DNA from: Amblyornis subalaris
Lineage: Eukaryota; Chordata; Aves; Passeriformes; Ptilonorhynchidae
DNA length: 64,000 nucleotides
Direction: 5' to 3'
NCBI GenBank assembly: GCA_018881555.1
Contig: JACAXG010000130.1
Span: 938,062-1,002,061 of the forward strand
The notes under the pieces were generated by a model, which was given only the letters and a program-made list of their open reading frames with translations, searched no databases and was not told the DNA's origin. This document shows, piece after piece, positions 21,101-25,815 of this stretch; the stretch's first letter is position 1; each line of letters opens with the position of its first letter. The position numbers and the translations under genes were made by a program.

Positions 21101-22384
21101 GTCTTTGTAACCAGGTAGTAAAATGTCTTTTAAAGGGACTTTATGAGTGGTAATACTTATTTTCCAACACGCATTTAACTAATGCCACCGGTAAATCATT
21201 TGGCTTTGCTTCATTCGCTATTTGAAATACAAAAAGCTGGCAGTGCCCTCAGACCAGCTGAAATCAACAGCCCACTGAACAAAGTGTGGTGATAATGAGG
21301 TGTGAAATACCTACACTTATCCTCTTCTTCTTTTCCTCAAACACTGGTCGATTTCTTACAAGAATTTGTTTATTTCGTAACACATAAGTACATTTCAGAA
21401 GGGTAATAATGTAACAAGTTAGACCACACTGTTAATTTCGTGTACTCTTTCAACAGCAAAGTCTTTGTGCCAAGTGGCTCCCCGCTGTAGGTGGCCCAGT
21501 TACTGCGGAATTTTTNAATTCAGTTTCCTGAGACTAAATAATTCAGCATCTGACTGCGAGTTTAAATGACCCTCTGGCAAATTAATCCCTGACGCACCTC
21601 CACGGGCATAGAATCATGGAGTCACGGAAGGGTTTGGGTTGGAAGGGACCTTAGAGATCCTCTAATCCACCCCCCTGCCATGGGCAGGGACACCTTCCAC
21701 TATCCCAGNNTGCTCCAAGCCCCATCCAGCCTGGCCTTGGGCACTTCCAGGGATGGAGCAGCCACAGCTTCTCTGGGCAACCTGTGCCAGGGCCTCCCCA
21801 CCCTCACAGGGAAGAATTTCTTCCTAATATCTAATTTAAATCCACCCTCTGTCAGTTTAAAGCCATCCCNCTTGTCCTGTCACTATAACCTGGCTCCATC
21901 TCTGCAACTCCTGAGGCTAAACTGGTCCCTTGGTGGCACAAAGCTGCTGCATTTCTGCAGAGGCAGGGCTGGAAAGGGGCTTCCAAAGTCGTCTTCTCCA
22001 GCATGGATTGGGTGACAGAGGGCAAGCCAGCAGGGAGAAGAGCTGGCCCAGTGCATCTATAATTACGCAGGGAGTAATCAGAAAACCTCGCACAGTGAGC
22101 GTGGGATGGTTCCAGTCCTTATTTAAACTGAGAAACTATGACAGGAACCAGGAGACTTTGCTGCACCGAGAGCAACTGTTGTTGTTGTTGTTGTTTTACT
22201 GATTAAACCATTTAATAGGTATCTAATCATTCCCTAATCTACAGGGAGCAAACAGCAACCTGTGCTCCTGAGCAGCGTCTCAGCGAAGTGATTAATGTAT
22301 TCAGTCACAAGGCAGGAACCAAACGTTTCTACTCTCACATGTTTTTCTTACCTCCACAACTTCCTCATATTCTTCTTCCTCCAT
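1..22384 (-). CDS. NEB: Nebulin, N-terminal part (34 coding exons; runs off the left edge)
   Basis: Nebulin is the giant ruler-like protein that lies along actin thin filaments in the skeletal muscle sarcomere and sets or stabilises their length. The exons code for repeated modules of about 35 residues with the SDxxYK signature, which bind actin. A WxxGxGW motif, linked in the literature to tropomyosin/troponin binding, occurs once per seven-module super-repeat (exons c19, c23, c27, c31). All 34 exons are in phase 0 with GT-AG borders, and most end in GAT followed by GTAAGT or GTGAGT, so the SD of the signature closes an exon. Joined, they give about 1,616 residues; human nebulin is about 6,700. 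The order agrees with the human protein as I recall it, except for a shorter stretch around c15-c17. Nothing suggests a pseudogene. The alternative, nebulin-related NRAP, is excluded by the seven-module super-repeats and the head sequence. Confidence 0.97.
497..604 (-). CDS. NEB: NEB coding exon c33 (super-repeat 5, module 1; residues 1542-1577)
   Basis: It is 36 codons, starting [20 protein letters not shown] and ending SRDIASE, matching human KLYRMGYEELKRKGYDLPVD. It ends GAG before a GTGGGT donor. Confidence 0.96.
948..1052 (-). CDS. NEB: NEB coding exon c32 (super-repeat 4, module 7; residues 1507-1541)
   Basis: It is 35 codons, starting [20 protein letters not shown] and ending NLINTSD. 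It matches human RLYREAWDKDKTQIHIMPDT and closes the fourth complete super-repeat. Confidence 0.97.
1518..1721 (-). CDS. NEB: NEB coding exon c31 (super-repeat 4, modules 5-6; residues 1439-1506)
   Basis: It is 68 codons, one fewer than c19/c23/c27, as in human. It starts [20 protein letters not shown] and ends TNAKNRSD-like (SNAKNRSD). It carries WLRGIGW and [19 protein letters not shown]. Confidence 0.97.
1916..2227 (-). CDS. NEB: NEB coding exon c30 (super-repeat 4, modules 2-4; residues 1335-1438)
   Basis: It is a 104-codon three-module exon starting [20 protein letters not shown], with [31 protein letters not shown] and [10 protein letters not shown] inside, and VNELQSD at the end. These match the human GHHVGFRSL exon. 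From here on the modules follow the KWKTKF/WTCLPDQ style of the central repeats. Confidence 0.97.
2325..2478 (+). mobile_element. CR1 LINE 3' fragment in NEB intron c29-c30
   Basis: It contains the typical avian CR1 3' text (GGCCAGGTTGGGTGGGGCTT, then GGTGTCCCTGCCCACGGC) and ends in the tail GATTCTATGATTCTATAA. The orientation is opposite to NEB. Confidence 0.93.
3199..3306 (-). CDS. NEB: NEB coding exon c29 (super-repeat 4, module 1; residues 1299-1334)
   Basis: It is 36 codons, starting [14 protein letters not shown] and ending KASRDIASD. The N makes the tyrosine codon TAN. Tyr needs T or C there, while A or G would be a stop. The conserved GYDL motif of every sister module makes Tyr by far the likeliest reading. 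Confidence 0.94.
4020..4092. repeat. Degenerate tandem repeat (CTCATATGAAATAT-like units)
   Basis: ACTCATATGAAATAT recurs about four times with short spacers in the intron between c28 and c29. It is simple AT-rich duplication. The rest of that intron (3,307-4,153) is unremarkable. Confidence 0.75.
4154..4258 (-). CDS. NEB: NEB coding exon c28 (super-repeat 3, module 7; residues 1264-1298)
   Basis: It is 35 codons, starting [20 protein letters not shown] and ending NKINFSQ. Like human (LYSQ), this module ends in SQ, not SD. The donor is GTAGAG, weaker than most in the gene. Confidence 0.96.
4726..4932 (-). CDS. NEB: NEB coding exon c27 (super-repeat 3, modules 5-6; residues 1195-1263)
   Basis: It is a 69-codon exon starting [20 protein letters not shown], with [12 protein letters not shown] in the middle and NANIMDK at the end. 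WFRGIGW is the super-repeat marker. It matches human NEYKQDYNEWYKGLGWSPAG. Confidence 0.97.
5052..5363 (-). CDS. NEB: NEB coding exon c26 (super-repeat 3, modules 2-4; residues 1091-1194)
   Basis: It is a 104-codon three-module exon. It starts [20 protein letters not shown], continues with [20 protein letters not shown] and [19 protein letters not shown], and ends NMNQIQSD, as in the human exon with NTNYKHLIHKYILLPDAMN. Confidence 0.97.
5432..5550 (+). mobile_element. CR1 LINE 3' fragment beside exon c25
   Basis: It contains CTGTGGCTGCCCCATCCCTG and AACCTGGGATAGTGGAAAG, then stops at GTCCCTGCCCAT without its tail. It ends about 20 bp from the c25 splice donor. Confidence 0.9.
5570..5677 (-). 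CDS. NEB: NEB coding exon c25 (super-repeat 3, module 1; residues 1055-1090)
   Basis: It is 36 codons, starting [20 protein letters not shown] and ending SRDIASD. Human has KLYKLSLEESKKKGYDLRPD. A CR1 tail in the downstream intron ends roughly 20 bp from this exon's donor. Confidence 0.97.
6292..6396 (-). CDS. NEB: NEB coding exon c24 (super-repeat 2, module 7; residues 1020-1054)
   Basis: It is 35 codons, starting [20 protein letters not shown] and ending NAFNLSE, beside human HLYKQAWEADKTKVHIMPDI. The last residue is Glu (GAA) instead of Asp. Confidence 0.97.
6682..6888 (-). CDS. NEB: NEB coding exon c23 (super-repeat 2, modules 5-6; residues 951-1019)
   Basis: This 69-codon exon starts [20 protein letters not shown] and ends NNAKIMDE. 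The marker here is TMKGVGW, so the first Trp of the usual WxxGxGW is replaced by Thr; human has FMKGIGW at this place, so the change is not damage. Confidence 0.97.
7279..7590 (-). CDS. NEB: NEB coding exon c22 (super-repeat 2, modules 2-4; residues 847-950)
   Basis: It is a 104-codon three-module exon. Internal marks are [39 protein letters not shown] and [19 protein letters not shown], and it ends MMQLQSD. It is very close to the human exon with the same marks. Confidence 0.97.
7708..7815 (-). CDS. NEB: NEB coding exon c21 (super-repeat 2, module 1; residues 811-846)
   Basis: It is 36 codons, starting [20 protein letters not shown] and ending IASD. It is the GYDL-type module that opens each super-repeat and matches human [20 protein letters not shown]. 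One GAN codon is undefined. Confidence 0.97.
7952..8056 (-). CDS. NEB: NEB coding exon c20 (super-repeat 1, module 7; residues 776-810)
   Basis: It is 35 codons, starting [20 protein letters not shown] and ending [15 protein letters not shown] is the hallmark of the seventh module and recurs as [16 protein letters not shown] and VHIMPDTP in c24, c28 and c32. Confidence 0.97.
8057..8749 (-). other. NEB: NEB introns c19-c20 (693 bp), c18-c19 and c17-c18
   Basis: These three introns (8,057-8,749; 8,957-9,460; 9,773-10,272) are AT-rich with no recognisable repeat or exon. Confidence 0.65.
8750..8956 (-). CDS. NEB: NEB coding exon c19 (super-repeat 1, modules 5-6; residues 707-775)
   Basis: This 69-codon two-module exon starts [20 protein letters not shown] and contains the WLRGVGW super-repeat marker. 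The middle is [13 protein letters not shown] and the end NAKTMNK. It matches human NLYKSDFTNWMKGIGW. One GAN codon is undefined (Asp or Glu). Confidence 0.97.
9461..9772 (-). CDS. NEB: NEB coding exon c18 (super-repeat 1, modules 2-4; residues 603-706)
   Basis: This 104-codon exon fuses three modules. It starts [20 protein letters not shown], has internal [10 protein letters not shown] and [16 protein letters not shown], and ends NVMQLQSD. The N lies in a GTN codon (valine). The donor is GTATGT. The 104-residue length recurs in c22, c26 and c30. Confidence 0.97.
10273..10380 (-). CDS. NEB: NEB coding exon c17 (super-repeat 1, module 1; residues 567-602)
   Basis: It is 36 codons, starting [20 protein letters not shown] and ending SRNIASD. 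It opens the first complete seven-module super-repeat in the window and best matches human [20 protein letters not shown]. The acceptor is CCAAG and the donor GTAAGT. Confidence 0.95.
10381..11425 (-). other. NEB: NEB intron c16-c17 (1,045 bp)
   Basis: This intron lies where human nebulin has many extra modules. On both strands I found no SDxxYK-coding stretch with splice sites and only isolated Ns, so there is no sign of decayed exons or of a sequencing gap. Confidence 0.7.
11426..11530 (-). CDS. NEB: NEB coding exon c16 (module, residues 532-566)
   Basis: It is 35 codons, starting [20 protein letters not shown] and ending VNAYNISD. As recalled, it fits a later human module ([20 protein letters not shown]) better than the human exon that follows the c15 equivalent (LNYKAKHESEKFKCHIPPDT). 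It therefore marks the junction where this gene looks shorter than human. Confidence 0.94.
11761..11859 (-). CDS. NEB: NEB coding exon c15 (module, residues 499-531)
   Basis: It is 33 codons, starting [20 protein letters not shown] and ending INSKQLSD, matching human HTYKVHPDKTKFTQVTDSPV, also 33 residues. It is the last exon whose match to the early single-module region of human is unambiguous. Confidence 0.95.
12234..12338 (-). CDS. NEB: NEB coding exon c14 (module, residues 464-498)
   Basis: It is 35 codons, starting [20 protein letters not shown] and ending KKLEQCKD. Interestingly, KCYFPQ resembles the second human copy (KCYFPQTI) more than the first (KGFFPQTI). The exon closes with KD rather than SD, as in human. 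An ATN codon is Ile or Met. Confidence 0.95.
12433..12540 (-). CDS. NEB: NEB coding exon c13 (module, residues 428-463)
   Basis: It is 36 codons, starting [20 protein letters not shown] and ending VEAMKSD, matching human KKYKDSYLKDILGHYVGSFE. The N gives ACN, always threonine. It is one of the set that human carries twice in its duplicated M-block; only one copy is seen here. Confidence 0.95.
12623..12724 (-). CDS. NEB: NEB coding exon c12 (module, residues 394-427)
   Basis: It is 34 codons, starting [20 protein letters not shown] and ending LKNYSD. The NYCETPKF core is shared with human. Human has one residue more at the end (SSD). The donor is GTATGT. The following intron is only about 80 bp. 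Confidence 0.95.
12725..13375 (-). other. NEB: NEB intron c11-c12 (651 bp)
   Basis: No additional module exon is seen. In human the same two modules are adjacent, so none is expected. The c14-c15 intron (11,860-12,233) is also empty. Confidence 0.65.
13376..13492 (-). CDS. NEB: NEB coding exon c11 (module, residues 355-393)
   Basis: It is 39 codons, the longest single-module exon here, starting [20 protein letters not shown] and ending TAGDILSD. Human VKYKEDYEKNKGKADYNVLP is also 39 residues, so the extra length is ancestral. The N is in a GAN codon (Asp or Glu; human Glu). Confidence 0.95.
13552..13735 (+). mobile_element. CR1 LINE 3' fragment in NEB intron c10-c11
   Basis: It is near-complete CR1 3' text: CCCCATCCCTGGAAGTGTCC, AACCTGGGATAGTGGAAGG, GGTCCCTTCCCACCC, and a slightly degraded tail (TCTGTGATATGAATCTATTC). 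Confidence 0.92.
13894..14001 (-). CDS. NEB: NEB coding exon c10 (module, residues 319-354)
   Basis: It is 36 codons, starting [20 protein letters not shown] and ending ENVSK, matching human [20 protein letters not shown]. The N gives TCN, always serine. A CR1 fragment sits in the downstream intron. Confidence 0.96.
14171..14275 (-). CDS. NEB: NEB coding exon c9 (module, residues 284-318)
   Basis: It is 35 codons, starting [20 protein letters not shown] and ending MNAENLSM, beside human [20 protein letters not shown]. The exon closes with SM instead of SD; human has ST here too, so the signature is naturally degenerate. The donor is GTGAGT directly after ATG. Confidence 0.95.
14276..15051 (-). 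other. NEB: NEB intron c8-c9 (776 bp)
   Basis: This is AT-rich sequence without recognisable repeats. It was checked for a skipped nebulin module (SDxxYK with splice sites) and none was seen. Confidence 0.7.
15052..15156 (-). CDS. NEB: NEB coding exon c8 (module, residues 249-283)
   Basis: It is 35 codons, starting [20 protein letters not shown] and ending KKVTRQLSD. Human has VAYKKGLAEQQAQFTPLADP here, so this module is less conserved than its neighbours but lies in the same order and has the same length. Confidence 0.94.
15157..15789 (-). other. NEB: NEB intron c7-c8 (633 bp)
   Basis: It is plain unique sequence. No further module or mobile element is recognised. Confidence 0.65.
15790..15894 (-). 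CDS. NEB: NEB coding exon c7 (module, residues 214-248)
   Basis: It is 35 codons, starting [20 protein letters not shown] and ending AQAQKTLSD, matching human [20 protein letters not shown]. It ends with the SD half of the SDxxYK signature at a GTAAGT donor. The single N gives CCN, proline in all cases. Confidence 0.96.
15997..16101 (-). CDS. NEB: NEB coding exon c6 (module, residues 179-213)
   Basis: It is 35 codons, starting [20 protein letters not shown] and ending NTAMFSK, close to human [20 protein letters not shown]. One codon is GCN, alanine whatever the base. The intron to c7 is only about 100 bp. Confidence 0.96.
16403..16507 (-). CDS. NEB: NEB coding exon c5 (module, residues 144-178)
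   Basis: It is 35 codons, starting [20 protein letters not shown] and ending KKVSQQVSK. The C-terminal half is identical to human. The final residue pair is SK rather than SD, as in the human exon. The flanking sites are CCAG and GTGAGT. Confidence 0.96.
16508..16979 (-). other. NEB: NEB introns c4-c5 (472 bp) and nearby c3-c4
   Basis: It is unique sequence only. The neighbouring intron 17,088-17,441 and the c5-c6 intron 16,102-16,402 are likewise featureless. Confidence 0.6.
16980..17087 (-). CDS. NEB: NEB coding exon c4 (module, residues 108-143)
   Basis: It begins [18 protein letters not shown], ends KKVQDQLSE and is 36 codons long. It matches human NKYKEKFEKTKGQPYAST almost residue for residue. 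This is the first complete nebulin module after the head. The acceptor is TTCTGG-type (CCAG) and the donor GTGGGT. Confidence 0.96.
17442..17684 (-). CDS. NEB: NEB coding exon c3 (Thr/Ser/Pro linker into first module, residues 27-107)
   Basis: It is an 81-codon exon. The first half is a Thr/Ser/Glu/Pro linker containing two near-identical ten-residue units ([10 protein letters not shown], then YSAPETTxTT). The second half is the conserved [20 protein letters not shown] segment, matching human RKKVDPSKFMTPYIAH, and ends in DLFSE. The linker is the least conserved part of the N-terminus. An N leaves one linker codon (ANC) undefined. Confidence 0.93.
17685..18655 (-). other. NEB: NEB intron c2-c3 (971 bp)
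   Basis: This is AT-rich unique sequence. I see no exon-like reading frame with splice sites, repeat array or CR1 text. Confidence 0.7.
18656..18700 (-). CDS. NEB: NEB coding exon c2 (residues 12-26)
   Basis: This 45-nt exon encodes [15 protein letters not shown], aligning with the human YYTEEVVYEEVPGE stretch of the acidic head. The acceptor is TTTTAAAAG and the donor GTAAAGG. It is far too short to call from length alone. The call rests on the residue match, both splice sites and its place between c1 and c3. Confidence 0.85.
18950..19565 (-). mobile_element. CR1 LINE ORF2 remnant (endonuclease/reverse transcriptase region), broken
   Basis: Minus-strand frames between these points carry pieces of the CR1 ORF2 polyprotein. 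The first is [20 protein letters not shown], then [11 protein letters not shown] and TIPDFGRVN (19,338-19,560), from the end of the endonuclease domain. Next comes GRRLVWRxMELLTE with [11 protein letters not shown] (near 19,140-19,290), then [10 protein letters not shown]...NLTS (near 19,050-19,090). Last is [15 protein letters not shown] (near 18,960-19,020), the start of the reverse transcriptase. Frame shifts and an internal deletion separate the blocks, so it is inactive. The match is to avian CR1 sequence as I recall it. Confidence 0.8.
19570..19785 (+). mobile_element. CR1 LINE 3' fragment, opposite in direction to the adjoining ORF2 remnant
   Basis: The text is CACCAGGAGCGGCTGAGGGA, then GGGGCTCAGC, ACTCCCTGA, AGGAGGGGGCAGCCAGGTGG and GTTGTGCCAGGGGAGGTTT. 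Reading on the plus strand while the ORF2 piece reads on the minus strand means at least two insertions, or an inversion. Confidence 0.88.
19790..19935. promoter_or_regulatory. CpG-rich patch inside NEB intron c1-c2
   Basis: GCCCGCGGCCGCGCGGTGGC and neighbouring sequence form a dense CpG cluster in otherwise AT-rich intron. A CAAATGGCGGC element at 19,846-19,856 resembles the YY1 site found just inside many CpG-island promoters, reading plus. The ATG in it (19,849) opens a 24-codon frame ending TGA at 19,921-19,923. It may be a CpG-island promoter for a plus-strand or alternative transcript, or only a GC-rich remnant. Confidence 0.35.
20262..20527. repeat. Minisatellite, about 12-bp unit (CCTTCCACAAAA and variants)
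   Basis: There are roughly twenty imperfect copies of CCTTCCACAAAA, with CTTTCTACAAAA and CCTTCCTCAAAA variants. The unit is a multiple of three, so several frames stay open on both strands. The resulting low-complexity ORFs are not genes. Confidence 0.92.
21605..21925 (-). mobile_element. CR1 LINE 3' fragment, about 320 bp
   Basis: It begins with the reversed tail (ATAGAATCATGGAGTCACGG) and runs through GGTTTGGGTTGGAAGGGACC, CTTCCAGGGATGGAGCAGCC and CTCCCCACCCTCACAGGGAA to TCCTGTCACTATAACCTGG. It is one of the longer CR1 copies here. Confidence 0.93.
22177..22195. repeat. (GTT)n microsatellite
   Basis: It is about six perfect GTT units in the first coding intron of NEB. Confidence 0.9.
22352..22384 (-). 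CDS. NEB: NEB coding exon c1 (start codon, residues 1-11)
   Basis: It encodes [11 protein letters not shown], matching the acidic start of human nebulin (MADDEDYEEVVE). The ATG at 22,384-22,382 has A at -3 and G at +4, a strong initiation context. The donor follows GAG at 22,351. The exon probably continues upstream as 5' UTR to an acceptor near 22,417 (TTTGTGACCAG), but that border is less certain. Confidence 0.85.
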
Positions 22385-23694
22385 TCTGAGGGTTTGCTTC
22401 TGTCTCTCCCCCACTCACTGGTCACAAAGCAGACAAAAATGTGAATAAACAGTATTAGCCTGGGACTGAAAGTACCATGAAAAGGTACAAGTCAACTCAT
22501 AAAGCACTTGGGGTCATGCTTACTAACTAGTCAGATCCTAAATAAGATTGGGATCTGGCATTACTTGGACTATTATGGGAAAACATTGGATTAATTTTCA
22601 AACATACTGGCATAAATTACAATTTTGGACAAATACTTCATTCCAATANTTATAACACCAATACTGGAATCCAGTGAAAATAGAAAAGATCTCTTGAAGC
22701 ATGATGTGATATTTTCCTTACAACAGAATTATTTGAAGCATTTTTCTTTTCTCTGGGACTATTTTATCTCATTAAATCATTCAAGCTCCTGTTTGAATGG
22801 GAGTTTTATTCTGCTATATTCATTCACAAGCAAAAGCATNATGTAGAAAAATATTGTAAATGTTTTTTGAGTGACCTTAGGTTAATGAGGCAATTTCTGT
22901 CTTCCCAGCATGAGCCTATAGAGATGCTCTGGGTTTTTTTTTTTTAAGCTCTTGTGGCTTTTTTCTCTCTATTTCTTCAGACCTGGAAAAGATGGAAAAT
23001 CCATAGAGTTGGCTGAATTACAAAGCACAGATTAGNGTCAAAAACCTTTGAAGGAATTAATTAACACACTGATTTTGCTGTGGGGCAAAGCTGCAATTTT
23101 CCAGCCGAGTCTGCAGCCTTGTTTCTAATGTTGGGANGGGATGAGGCTTTGGAACAGCTGCTCCTGAGGCCAGGGATATTTGCCGTGTAAGCTAATCCTG
23201 CCAGCTGATGGGGGGCTTGTGTTTAGCTGGCTAAACTGCAATTCCTTCTGAGGCAAGGGAAGTCAAGTCATGCAGGTTAAATATAGGAACACGGAATACT
23301 GGCCCTTTTTAGTCCCAATGAGTTGAGAAAAACTGCCAGAAAATTAATGGGAAAAACCGTATTGCTAACTATTCAAATAAATGAAGAATAACTCGAGTAA
23401 TGAGTGACAGGTTGTGTGAAAAGGTAGGCCAAGGTGTATGAATAAACCCGAGAAGTGGGGATTACATATAAACACAATCTGTACAACCTGTCACTGTTAT
23501 AACCTTCAGTTGTGCTTCCAAACGCAATTCCAGGTCCTTTCCTCCTCCTGCAATCTGCAGCTGGTTATCCAGACAGAAAACCTGACTTCCACGCGCAAGG
23601 CACGACAACCACTCCCAAAAAACTACAGAACGGGGAAACAGCTNAAGAGCCTCTTCTAAGGAAAAGGAGCGAAATGCAATGAAAATGTTCTTAC

Positions 23695-23818
23695 CAGCGA
23701 CATCCAGTAAATATCCTTTGGAGCAAAGGCTCTCCAGTCTTCCCTCCTGAGCAGCACTGGGTGAGAGCGAGGGGGTTCAGCGGCTCCCGGTGACGTGTGT
23801 GGCCAACANAGCCAATCT
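23695..23818 (-). other. NEB: Candidate NEB noncoding first exon (5' UTR)
   Basis: A strong donor (GCTG followed by GTAAGAAC at 23,694 and below) lies about 125 nt downstream of the candidate TATA box. There is no NEB-like coding sequence here. Human NEB is known to begin with noncoding exons before the one with the start codon, so a noncoding leader fits. The right-hand end is only the expected TATA-to-start distance, not a mapped start site. Confidence 0.4.
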
Positions 23819-23834
23819 GGCCCAGCCCGCTCGA

Positions 23835-23882
23835 GTTTCAGCCCTAAATATACTTGGTGACCCCCCCAGGAGGCCACCTGTT
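23835..23882 (-). promoter_or_regulatory. Candidate NEB core promoter: TATA/MEF2-like box and E-box
   Basis: Read on the minus strand, TATATTTA (23,845-23,852) lies in GTATATTTAG, one mismatch from the MEF2 consensus YTAWWWWTAR. It could act as TATA box, MEF2 site or both. A CAGGTG E-box (23,875-23,880), the kind bound by MyoD family factors, lies about 23 bp upstream. Transcription would start near 23,815-23,820, just above a good donor site at 23,694. A muscle-specific gene with a TATA/MEF2 element and an E-box is plausible. No transcript evidence is available, so this is inference from motifs and position. Confidence 0.45.
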
Positions 23883-25487
23883 CTCAGCAGCCTGAGGGAA
23901 AGGGAGCTGGGCACCTCCGGGCTCCTGAGGAAACCCAGAACACACCACAGCCTGGCTGGAGCTCACCAGGGTGAGATGGAGCCCCAGGCAAAGCCAAGGG
24001 AGCACTCCAATGGAAAAAAAATTATCAGAGTTGATGATAACATTGAATTTCAATTGATGGAGAGGCAATTTCATTCACGTATTGTACCTGAATAAAAACT
24101 GTCCAAATTCAAGAATCTCTGAACCTGACAAAGGAGTCNAGACTGCAAACTCAATTTTTAGTACAAACGTGTCTTTAATTTCTCCCCAGACATACACCTG
24201 AAGTGCTTTTTCACCTTGATGCAAATCACGTGTCAATATTTTTACCACTCATGCAGTGTTTTGTAGCTGAACACACAGACCCAGGAACTGTGAGAGGTGG
24301 CTGCCTGCAAGGAAGGAACCCAACAAAGAGCCCATGCGCCTGGTGAAGGAAGTCTAAGAAGAGCTGATAAACAGATTAAGTGACAGGGGAGCAACCCTGG
24401 TATTTTGGAAGGTCAGGAATGCCATGATGTGTGGAGAAGGACCAGAGTGATGAAAGCAGACATGACCTCTTAGGTGATCACTCCAGTGACAATGGAGGGT
24501 TGGCTTTGGTTCCTCAAGAAGGTGCACTTCAAAGCCTGTATCAAGAATTACCCCTTGTCATATGCTGGATCACATCATTCNATAAATGATTGCCAGGAGC
24601 CCTTGAGAAACATCTTTTTCCTTAACTATTTCCAGAAGTTCATATTTATATCCAGATGAAATATCATATCTCATTCCCTACTGCCAAGTACTGTATGCTC
24701 TGCCTGGAGCTGCAGGCCCTTCCCTTTCTCCTTTGGGTGGGGCAGACACTTTTAATTACTCTGCATTTTGCTTTACTGGGCAATCCTTCCCCTTTTAATC
24801 TGATTTCTGTTTATTTGAGTTGCTTAACATCTTTGAAGATGTCAGACATTATTAACACAGCCTGGTGGTGAGGCCTCTGGAGAGCAACATCAGCATAACC
24901 TGCTGCTCTCCAATCCAGATCCTCCGTGTGTGCATCCCAGAAATAACTCACAGGGTCATTTTTCTCATTGTAATGAACATGCAATTCATTATTCTCCTTT
25001 CCAGCTCAAATCTTGGAAGTTCCTGCAAACAATTTCTCCCTCAGTGATACATTTTCCAAGCCCTGCATTACTGGAACATCACCTTCAGACNATTTTACGC
25101 TGCTGTTGGATGTATCTTATTTAGGAAGACACTAAACGAGGCTGAAATTACACACAGGAGGCCAGCGCCACTTNTNCTGCTGCTGAAATGCAGCTGTCTT
25201 TGGTGTGAAACATGGCAGATCTTCAGCAGCACAGTTCGGGGCTGGAAAAAAACATGGACTAGCCCATGGAAATGACAGGAGGGGGTTAAGAACAGAAAGG
25301 GTTATTGATGAAATGAAAAGTTAGGCTGAACATAAGATTTTTCTTCTGGCATTGGAACATGAAGAGGAGAGGAAGGTGCTCTTGGGTGGCTTGAGCAAAT
25401 ATTTCTTGCATTTGCTTCTTTGCTCCTTCAGCTTCAAATCTCAAGGAACAGCTCTGACAAAACGATCCCCTTGCATGGGGAAGGAGA

Positions 25488-25815
25488 ATCACGGGATCAT
25501 TTAGGCTGGAAAAGCCAAGATCGAGTCCAAGCTGTGCCTGATCCCCACCTTGTCACCAGCCCAGAGCCCTGAGTGCCACTTCCAGTCCTTCCTTGGACAC
25601 CTCCAGGGATGGGGACTCCAAACTTCCCTNGGCAGCCTGTTCCAAACATGTGTGAGGTAAAAGGAATACTAATGGTTAATGGTTAACATTCCTTTCTCCT
25701 TTTTATATTGCTTTGTTGTGAAAATCTACGTCTGACTGATTTCTGATNGAATATNCATAAAAACAGAAAATCNTTAAGGCTGGAAAAGACCTCCAAGATC
25801 ATCNAGTCCATTTTT
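25488..25815 (-). mobile_element. Two CR1-like fragments, divergent subfamily
   Basis: 25,488-25,650 reads GGATCATTTAGGCTGGAAAA...CACCAGCCCAGAGCCCTGAG...CTCCAGGGATGGGGACTCCA, and 25,760-25,815 repeats the AAGGCTGGAAAAGACCTCCA start. Both match the 3' end of an older CR1 type in reverse. Confidence 0.82.

Larger units (their letters stand above)
18701..22351 (-). other. NEB: NEB intron between c1 and c2 (3.65 kb, longest in the visible gene)
   Basis: Besides the CR1 ORF2 remnant, two CR1 3' pieces, CpG patch, minisatellite and GTT repeat listed separately, it holds AT-rich unique sequence (about 20,540-21,600 and 21,930-22,350) in which I recognise nothing. First introns often carry enhancers, but none is visible by eye. 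Confidence 0.8.

Noticed and set aside
1..23820. Regular exon spacing as a repeat array or novel system
   Set aside because: The periodicity is the nebulin module and super-repeat exon structure.
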